The notes under the pieces were generated by a model. The model did not search any database and was not told the DNA's origin. It saw nothing but the letters and a program-made list of their open reading frames with translations. Of a DNA stretch of 28,250 bases, positions 21,783 through 28,250 are shown in pieces. Within the stretch, counting starts at the first letter, position 1. The number at the start of each line of letters is the position of its first letter. Made by a program: the position numbers and the translations under genes. Origin of the DNA: Cellulomonas sp. (lineage in GTDB: Bacteria; Actinomycetota; Actinomycetes; Actinomycetales; Cellulomonadaceae); contig DAIDJQ010000112.1 in NCBI GenBank assembly GCA_027451305.1, positions 1 to 28,250 on the forward strand, read 5' to 3'.

Positions 21783-23618
21783 ATGCAGACCCATCAGTAC
21801 GACGTGGTGATCGTCGGCGCCGGCGGCGCGGGCATGCGGGCGGCGCTGGAGTCGTCCACCCGCGCGCGGACGGCGGTCATCTCCAAGCTCTACCCCACGC
21901 GCTCCCACACCGGGGCGGCCCAGGGCGGCATGTGCGCCGCGCTGGCGAACGTGGAGGAGGACAACTGGGAGTGGCACACCTTCGACACGGTCAAGGGTGG
22001 CGACTACCTCGTCGACCAGGACGCGGCGGAGATCATGGCCAAGGAGGCCATCGACGCCGTCCTCGACCTGGAGAAGATGGGCCTGCCGTTCAACCGCACG
22101 CCCGAGGGCAAGATCGACCAGCGCCGGTTCGGCGGCCACACCCGCAACCACGGCGACGCTCCCGTCCGCCGGGCCTGCTACGCGGCGGACCGCACCGGCC
22201 ACATGATCCTGCAGACGCTGTACCAGAACTGCGTCAAGCAGAACGTGGAGTTCTACAACGAGTTCTACGTGCTGGACCTGCTGGTGGACCACGACCTCGC
22301 TGCCGGCCACGTGCCGGAGGGCGAGGAGGTGCACGCCTCGGGCGTGGTCGCGTACGACCTGGCCAGCGGCGAGATCCACGTGTTCCAGGCCAAGTCGGTG
22401 ATCCTCGCCACGGGCGGCGCCGGGAAGATCTTCAAGACCACGTCGAACGCCCACACCCTCACCGGTGACGGCATCGCGCTGGCGTACCGGCGCGGCATCC
22501 CGCTGGAGGACATGGAGTTCTTCCAGTTCCACCCGACGGGCCTGGCCGGCCTCGGCATCCTGCTGTCGGAGGCAGCCCGTGGCGAGGGCGCCATCCTGCG
22601 CAACAGCGAGGGCGAGCGCTTCATGGAGCGCTACGCCCCCACCATCAAGGACCTCGCGCCGCGGGACATCGTCGCCCGCTCGATGGCGAACGAGGTCCGC
22701 GAGGGCCGCGGCGCCGGCCCGCACAAGGACTACGTGCTGCTCGACCTCACCCACCTCGAGCGTGCGCACATCGACGCCAAGCTGCCGGACATCACCGAGT
22801 TCGCCCGCACGTACCTGGGTGTCGAGCCGTACACCGAGCCGATCCCGGTGTATCCGACGGCGCACTACCTGATGGGCGGGGTACCCACCAACGTCAAGGG
22901 CGAGGTGCTGCGCAACGAGACAGACGTGATCCGCGGGCTGTACGCCGCCGGCGAGTGCGCGTGCGTGTCGGTGCACGGCTCGAACCGCCTGGGCACCAAC
23001 TCGCTGCTGGACATCAACGTGTTCGGCAAGCGGTCGGGCATCGCGGCGGCCGCCTACGCCGTCGACGCGGACTGGGTCGACCTCCCGGACAACGCGGCCG
23101 CGTCCGTCGAGGCGGAGCTCGAGGGCATCCGCACCCGGCCGGACGGCGAGCGGGTCGCGGACATCCGCCGCGAGCTGCAGCAGACGATGGACACCAACGC
23201 GCAGGTGTTCCGCACCGCGGAGTCGCTGGCGCAGGCGCTGGCGGACGTCAAGGCGCTGCAGAAGCGGTACCAGGCGATCTCGGTGCAGGACAAGAGCCGC
23301 ACGTTCAACACCGACCTGCTCGAGGCCGTGGAGCTCGGGTTCCTGCTCGACGTGGCCGAGACGGTCGTGGTCGGCGCGCTGAACCGCAACGAGTCCCGTG
23401 GCGGGCACTTCCGCGAGGACTTCCCCAAGCGGGATGACGCCGGCTACATGCGGCACACCCTGGCGTACCGTCGGCCCCTGTCCCTGGACCCGTCGCAGAC
23501 GGACGGGGACCCGGATGGCCCGTTCCACCGCGTCACCCAGTTCGACGACTACCAGCTCGTCCTGGGCTCCAAGCCTGTCACCGTCACCCGCTACCAGCCG
23601 ATGGAGCGCAAGTACTGA
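21783..23618 (+). CDS. sdhA: succinate dehydrogenase flavoprotein subunit
   Basis: 611 aa, ATG at 21783. The dinucleotide fold '[16 protein letters not shown]' (6-21) is followed by H42 in '[11 protein letters not shown]', the expected covalent FAD attachment histidine. Later come '[20 protein letters not shown]', '[21 protein letters not shown]' (broken by family variation), 'FFQFHPTGL', '[12 protein letters not shown]' and '[22 protein letters not shown]', which hold the substrate-binding His/Arg/Thr residues. It oxidises succinate to fumarate at the cytosolic face. The length is normal for type-B enzymes of Actinobacteria. Its TGA overlaps the sdhB ATG by one base. Confidence 0.96.
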   Translation: MQTHQYDVVIVGAGGAGMRAALESSTRARTAVISKLYPTRSHTGAAQGGMCAALANVEEDNWEWHTFDTVKGGDYLVDQDAAEIMAKEAIDAVLDLEKMGLPFNRTPEGKIDQRRFGGHTRNHGDAPVRRACYAADRTGHMILQTLYQNCVKQNVEFYNEFYVLDLLVDHDLAAGHVPEGEEVHASGVVAYDLASGEIHVFQAKSVILATGGAGKIFKTTSNAHTLTGDGIALAYRRGIPLEDMEFFQFHPTGLAGLGILLSEAARGEGAILRNSEGERFMERYAPTIKDLAPRDIVARSMANEVREGRGAGPHKDYVLLDLTHLERAHIDAKLPDITEFARTYLGVEPYTEPIPVYPTAHYLMGGVPTNVKGEVLRNETDVIRGLYAAGECACVSVHGSNRLGTNSLLDINVFGKRSGIAAAAYAVDADWVDLPDNAAASVEAELEGIRTRPDGERVADIRRELQQTMDTNAQVFRTAESLAQALADVKALQKRYQAISVQDKSRTFNTDLLEAVELGFLLDVAETVVVGALNRNESRGGHFREDFPKRDDAGYMRHTLAYRRPLSLDPSQTDGDPDGPFHRVTQFDDYQLVLGSKPVTVTRYQPMERKY

Positions 23619-24415
23619 TGACCGCCACCCTGGACAAGCCCGCTGCCTCCGGCGCCCCGCTGGGCGAGGTACCGACCTTCGAGGTCAACCTGAAGATCCG
23701 CCGATACCAGCCGGCGGACGCCGAGCCAGCGCCGTACGGCGAGGTGACGGAGCAGGGGCAGTCGACCTGGCAGGAGTTCGTGGTGCAGGTGCACGGCACC
23801 GACCGGGTGCTGGACGCGCTGCACAAGGTGAAGTGGGAGCAGGACGGCTCGCTCACGTTCCGCCGGTCCTGCGCGCACGGGGTCTGCGGGTCGGACGCGA
23901 TGCGGATCAACGGCCGCAACCGGCTCGCCTGCAAGACCCTGCTCAAGGACCTCGACCCCACCAAGCCGATCATCATCGAGCCCATCAAGGGCCTGCAGGT
24001 GATCAAGGACCTGGTGGTCGACATGGAGCCGTTCTTCGCGTCGTACCGCGAGATCATGCCGTTCCTCGTCACGTCGGGGAACGAGCCGACCCGCGAGCGG
24101 CTGCAGTCGCCCACCGAGCGCGAGCGCTACGACGACACCACCAAGTGCATCCTGTGCGCCTGCTGCACCTCGAGCTGCCCGGTGTTCTGGAACGACGGCC
24201 AGTACTTCGGGCCTGCGGCGATCGTCAACGCGCACCGTTTCATCTTCGACAGCCGGGACGAGGGCGGCACCCAGCGCCTCGAGATCCTCAACGACAAGGA
24301 GGGGGTGTGGCGCTGCCGCACCACCTTCAACTGCACCGAGGCGTGCCCGCGCGGCATCGAGGTGACCAAGGCGATCGCTGAGGTCAAGCGCGCGATGATC
24401 ACCCGGGCGTTCTGA
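23618..24415 (+). CDS. sdhB: succinate dehydrogenase iron-sulfur subunit
   Basis: 265 aa, ATG at 23618. The N-terminal ferredoxin domain holds the [2Fe-2S] ligands C85, C90, D93 and C105 ('RRSCAHGVCGSDAMRI'); Asp in the third place is a known variant, also found in E. coli SdhB. The C-terminal domain holds the [4Fe-4S] set C177, C180, C183 with C243 and the [3Fe-4S] set C187, C233, C239 ('KCILCACCTSSCP', 'CRTTFNCTEACP'). It carries electrons from FAD to quinone. Last gene of sdhCDAB; the convergent BrkB gene stops 2 bases away, leaving no room for a separate terminator. Confidence 0.95.
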   Translation: MTATLDKPAASGAPLGEVPTFEVNLKIRRYQPADAEPAPYGEVTEQGQSTWQEFVVQVHGTDRVLDALHKVKWEQDGSLTFRRSCAHGVCGSDAMRINGRNRLACKTLLKDLDPTKPIIIEPIKGLQVIKDLVVDMEPFFASYREIMPFLVTSGNEPTRERLQSPTERERYDDTTKCILCACCTSSCPVFWNDGQYFGPAAIVNAHRFIFDSRDEGGTQRLEILNDKEGVWRCRTTFNCTEACPRGIEVTKAIAEVKRAMITRAF

Positions 24416-24417
24416 CC

Positions 24418-25440
24418 TCAGCGGCGGGCGGTCGCCCCCGCCGGGGCCGGTGCCGGCTGGGCGAGCGGCGGGTTCGCGGTCCAGGCCGCTGCGAGCAGGA
24501 CGATGCGCGCCACGAGGTTGATCCACGCCAGCAGCACGACGATCACGGCGAAGGACGCCAGCACCGGGTTGCTGCGCACGCTGCCGGCCACCACCGAGGT
24601 CCCGAGCACGCGGACCACGCCGAGACCCACACCGGCGACCACCGCTCCGCCGAGCAGGTCCTTGCGCGGGGGGTCCTGGGAGGCGAGCACCCGCACGAGC
24701 ACCACGAACGTCGCGGCGTCGACGGCGAAGGTGACGAGGATGCCGAGCACCCGCCCGGCGAACCTGGCGAACGCCCCCCAGCCGACGGCACCGAGCAGCC
24801 AGTCGGCCGCCGACGTCAGCGCGAGGCCGAGAACGGCGGACACCAGCACGGCCAACCCGATCGCGGCGAACCCGCCCAGCTCGCGCAGCCTGCCGACCAG
24901 GGCGTTGCCCTGCCGGCGCACGCCGAACATCGCGAGGAGCGCCGTCTGCAACGCGCCCACGGCGGACAGGGCGCTGAGCACGAGGGTCACCACAGCGATC
25001 ACACCGGCGACGGAGAGGCCGGCGGACATCCGCAGCTGGTCGGGCTTGAGCAGCCCCTTGCCGTCGCCGGTGTCGATCAGCCCGGGCAGCGTGCCTGCCA
25101 GCGTGCGCAGCACCGTGTCCCTCAGGTGCTGGTTGCGGCCGAGCACGAGCATGAACACCGAGTACCCGAGGGTCAGGCCGGAGAAGACGGCGAACAGCGC
25201 GGCGTAGGCGATCCCGCCGGTCAGCAGCCCCCCACCGGCCGCTCCGAAGCGTGCCTCGGCGCGGCCGGCACGGCTGCGCCGCCACCACGCCAGCGCACGC
25301 TCGACGCGGGCGACGAGGCCGGCCCAGCCGCCTGCCTCGGCACGGGCCGACGGATCGTCCGGGGCCGCGGCAGCGGCTCGCAGGTGGGCGGCACCGGAAC
25401 CGTCGGCCGGGCGGGCGGTCGTCTCGAGGTTCTCGTCCAC
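24418..25440 (-). CDS. YihY/BrkB family membrane protein
   Basis: 340 aa, GTG at 25440-25438, 6 bases after TAGGGT. Residues 1-60 are hydrophilic; 'RVERALAWWRRSRAGRAEARFGAAGGGLLTGGIAYAALFAVFSG' (about 46-90, read in parts) is the typical BrkB entry helix, followed by some five further hydrophobic stretches. 'AWINLVARIVLLAAAWTANPP' closes the domain. Members were once called ribonuclease BN in error; the transport or envelope function is unproven. A Pro/Ala-rich tail ends the protein. M. tuberculosis has a comparable membrane protein (Rv3335c) next to trpS, so the neighbourhood is conserved. Confidence 0.88.
   Translation of the reverse strand: MDENLETTARPADGSGAAHLRAAAAAPDDPSARAEAGGWAGLVARVERALAWWRRSRAGRAEARFGAAGGGLLTGGIAYAALFAVFSGLTLGYSVFMLVLGRNQHLRDTVLRTLAGTLPGLIDTGDGKGLLKPDQLRMSAGLSVAGVIAVVTLVLSALSAVGALQTALLAMFGVRRQGNALVGRLRELGGFAAIGLAVLVSAVLGLALTSAADWLLGAVGWGAFARFAGRVLGILVTFAVDAATFVVLVRVLASQDPPRKDLLGGAVVAGVGLGVVRVLGTSVVAGSVRSNPVLASFAVIVVLLAWINLVARIVLLAAAWTANPPLAQPAPAPAGATARR
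24423..24442. terminator. GC-rich hairpin at the 3' end of the BrkB gene, possible shared terminator
   Basis: GGCGGG (24423-24428) and CCCGCC (24437-24442) form a 6-bp stem with an 8-base loop inside the last BrkB codons, 8 bases beyond the sdhB stop. With only 2 bases between the two stop codons, this is the nearest structure that could stop the sdh transcript. No T-tract. Confidence 0.3.
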
Positions 25441-25449
25441 GCGCCGACC

Positions 25450-27065
<1,616 letters not shown>

Positions 27066-27079
27066 CTACGTGTCTCTCC

Positions 27080-27451
27080 TCATGTTGCCTCGTCGTCGTA
27101 CGGCGCCGGCCCCTCGGGCACGGCCTCCGTCGACGGTCCTGACGCGGTGGCGGCAGCGGTCCGCGCGGCAGTCCGCCGAGCCTGGTCCGCGGCGGTCGCG
27201 CCGCCGTCCTCCAGCAACGCCTCCCGCACGATCCGACGCGGGTCGTAGCGGCGCGGGTCCAGCGCCTCCCAGTCGATCCCCGTCTCGCCGAGCTCGGAGT
27301 CGACGCGCGTACGCGCGTCCGCGACGAGCCTGCGCAGCCCACGGACCCACCGCGCCAGCTGCTCGGCATACGTGGGCAGGCGTTCGGGCCCCACCACCAG
27401 GGCGACGACGGCGAGCAGGATGATCAGCTCGCCACCGTTGATACCGAACAC
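27080..27451 (-). CDS. tatB: Sec-independent protein translocase TatB
   Basis: 123 aa, GTG at 27451-27449, 6 bases after TAGCCT and without a ribosome binding site. The N-terminal helix 'GELIILLAVVALVVGPERLP' (7-26) with Gly-Pro hinge, followed by an amphipathic helix and a charged, Ala-rich tail, is the TatA/B pattern. The Glu at 8 and the tail length favour TatB over TatA. It forms the twin-arginine signal receptor with TatC in the membrane. Only 14 bases separate it from trpS. In mycobacteria tatB follows sigE-rseA-htrA, which fits the upstream gene here. Confidence 0.88.
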   Translation of the reverse strand: MFGINGGELIILLAVVALVVGPERLPTYAEQLARWVRGLRRLVADARTRVDSELGETGIDWEALDPRRYDPRRIVREALLEDGGATAADQARRTAARTAAATASGPSTEAVPEGPAPYDDEAT

Positions 27452-27457
27452 CGGCCA

Positions 27458-27463
27458 AGGCTA
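27458..27463 (-). promoter_or_regulatory. -10 box (TAGCCT) for leaderless tatB-trpS mRNA
   Basis: TAGCCT on the minus strand is followed by 6 bases and the tatB GTG at 27451. It sits in the 71-base gap after the upstream gene, giving tatB-trpS a start of its own. The rest of the gap (27464-27522) shows no clear terminator. Confidence 0.6.
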
Positions 27464-27522
27464 CCCCGGGGGCGTCGGCGCCCTGCCGTGGCCGGACCCC
27501 GCCTCGATGGGTCGAGCGGTGG

Positions 27523-28250
27523 TCAGGAGCCGCCCAGCACGTGCGCCACCGTCGACCAGCCACGGCCGATGCGGGCGGGCACCCCGTCGTCGAAGGGGGT
27601 CGCAGGGAAAGCCCCGACGAGACCGTCCAGCTCGTCGTCGGGCAGAGCGGCCACCACCTCCACCACGCTCGCGTCCGACTGCCAGGCGAGGTGGCGGGGC
27701 GCGCTGGACAGCAGGTACACCGCGCGACCGCCGATGCGACGCACCGGGACGCCGTCCAGCGCGGCGGTGTCCAGCCGGCCCTGCTGCTCGGTGACCACCA
27801 CGGCCGACCCGGTCGGCGCCAGCAGGTCCACCTCCACCGAGGTGGCCGCCGCGTCGGACCGGACCGCGGTGACGGCCCACCCCGCGGGCAGCTGCGGCAC
27901 GGTCCACCCGTCTGCCGTCAACCCGCCTCCGCCGGCCGCGGACGCCGCGCGCACGGTGCCGCCGGCGGACGACGTCGACGGGGTCGCCGCCTGCCCGAGC
28001 AGCCCGAGCGCCACGGCCGGGTGGTTGGTGGGAACCACAGCCGGGCGTGCGCCGAGAGCGAAGAGACCCGTCGCGGCCAGGCCGAGGCCTGCGACGGCTC
28101 CGACGACCGCCCGGCTCGGTGACCGTCGTCCGGTCACCTCTCCGCGCAGCGCGTGCTGCGAACCGCGCAGACCGAGCGCGGCCGCCGGCCGCCGCGCCGT
28201 GAACGCGTAGGCGAGGTCCTCCGTCCTCGGACCAGCGAAGGGGTCGCGCG
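27523..28250 (-). CDS. probable membrane-anchored anti-sigma factor, C-terminal part (5' end outside window)
   Basis: The frame is open from the right edge to TGA 27525-27523, about 241 residues visible. A GTG at 28137 has no useful ribosome binding site, and readable protein continues upstream ('DPFAGPRTEDLAYAF', 'GLRGSQHAL'), so the true start is probably outside. There is one membrane helix ('AVVGAVAGLGLAATGLFALGA'), then a Ser/Gly/Ala linker and an extracytoplasmic domain with 'LPAGW', 'VEVDLLAPTGSAVVVTEQQG' and 'AALPDDEL'. Topology and location before tatB recall the sigE-rseA(-htrA)-tatB order of Actinobacteria, but the zinc-binding N-domain that would prove an anti-sigma factor is not visible. 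It could be another single-pass membrane protein. Confidence 0.55.
   Translation of the reverse strand, partial: RDPFAGPRTEDLAYAFTARRPAAALGLRGSQHALRGEVTGRRSPSRAVVGAVAGLGLAATGLFALGARPAVVPTNHPAVALGLLGQAATPSTSSAGGTVRAASAAGGGGLTADGWTVPQLPAGWAVTAVRSDAAATSVEVDLLAPTGSAVVVTEQQGRLDTAALDGVPVRRIGGRAVYLLSSAPRHLAWQSDASVVEVVAALPDDELDGLVGAFPATPFDDGVPARIGRGWSTVAHVLGGS

Overview
The window is about 28 kb of very GC-rich DNA that looks like ordinary chromosomal backbone of a high-GC actinomycete. Codons are strongly GC-ending, GTG starts are common, genes often overlap by 4 bases (ATGA/GTGA), and many first genes have a TANNNT box 5-8 bases before the start codon, as expected for leaderless transcripts. Gene content and order (maf, accA, lpdA-type quinone reductase, purine nucleoside phosphorylase, phosphomutase, deoC, add, deoA, cdd, M20 amidohydrolase, manC, sdhCDAB, BrkB, trpS) suggest Actinomycetota. 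Order Micrococcales, perhaps a Cellulomonas-like genome, is my impression only and cannot be proved without a search. I see no mobile element, CRISPR array, tRNA or rRNA.

Layout. 1-1.2 kb: the end of a DUF885 protein, then a VKOR-family thiol oxidoreductase (-) divergent from maf (+) with only 24 bases between start codons. 1.2-4.3 kb: maf, a biotin carboxylase/BCCP alpha chain and a Nudix hydrolase (+). 4.3-5.8 kb: an LpdA-type flavoprotein (-). 5.8-8.6 kb: purine nucleoside phosphorylase and a phosphohexomutase-family enzyme (+), ended by a perfect 15-bp hairpin shared with the convergent add-deoC pair (-). 10.6-18.2 kb: a long minus-strand nucleoside uptake and breakdown operon in the order bmp lipoprotein, dual ABC ATPase, two permeases, cdd, deoA and a small acidic protein. 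18.3-20.8 kb: M20 amidohydrolase and mannose-1-phosphate guanylyltransferase (-). 20.9-24.4 kb: sdhCDAB (+). 24.4-28.25 kb: BrkB, a 2'-5' RNA ligase-like protein, trpS, tatB and the end of a probable membrane anti-sigma factor (-).

How the genes work together. From 5.8 to 18.2 kb the window encodes an almost complete nucleoside salvage route. A BmpA-type ABC transporter imports nucleosides. Cdd and adenosine deaminase deaminate them. DeoA and PNP split them into base plus (deoxy)ribose-1-phosphate. The phosphomutase probably makes the 5-phosphates, and DeoC cleaves deoxyribose-5-phosphate into central carbon metabolites. No deoB-type phosphopentomutase is present in the window, so the phosphohexomutase homologue is the natural candidate for that step.

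I did not find a convincing new multi-gene system. The observations most worth a second look are regulatory: the regular leaderless promoters, the overlapping bidirectional VKOR/maf promoter, the structured leader and TACC/GGTA cluster upstream of the nucleoside operon, the hairpins between bmp and its ATPase gene, and a 24-bp palindrome at the sdh promoter.
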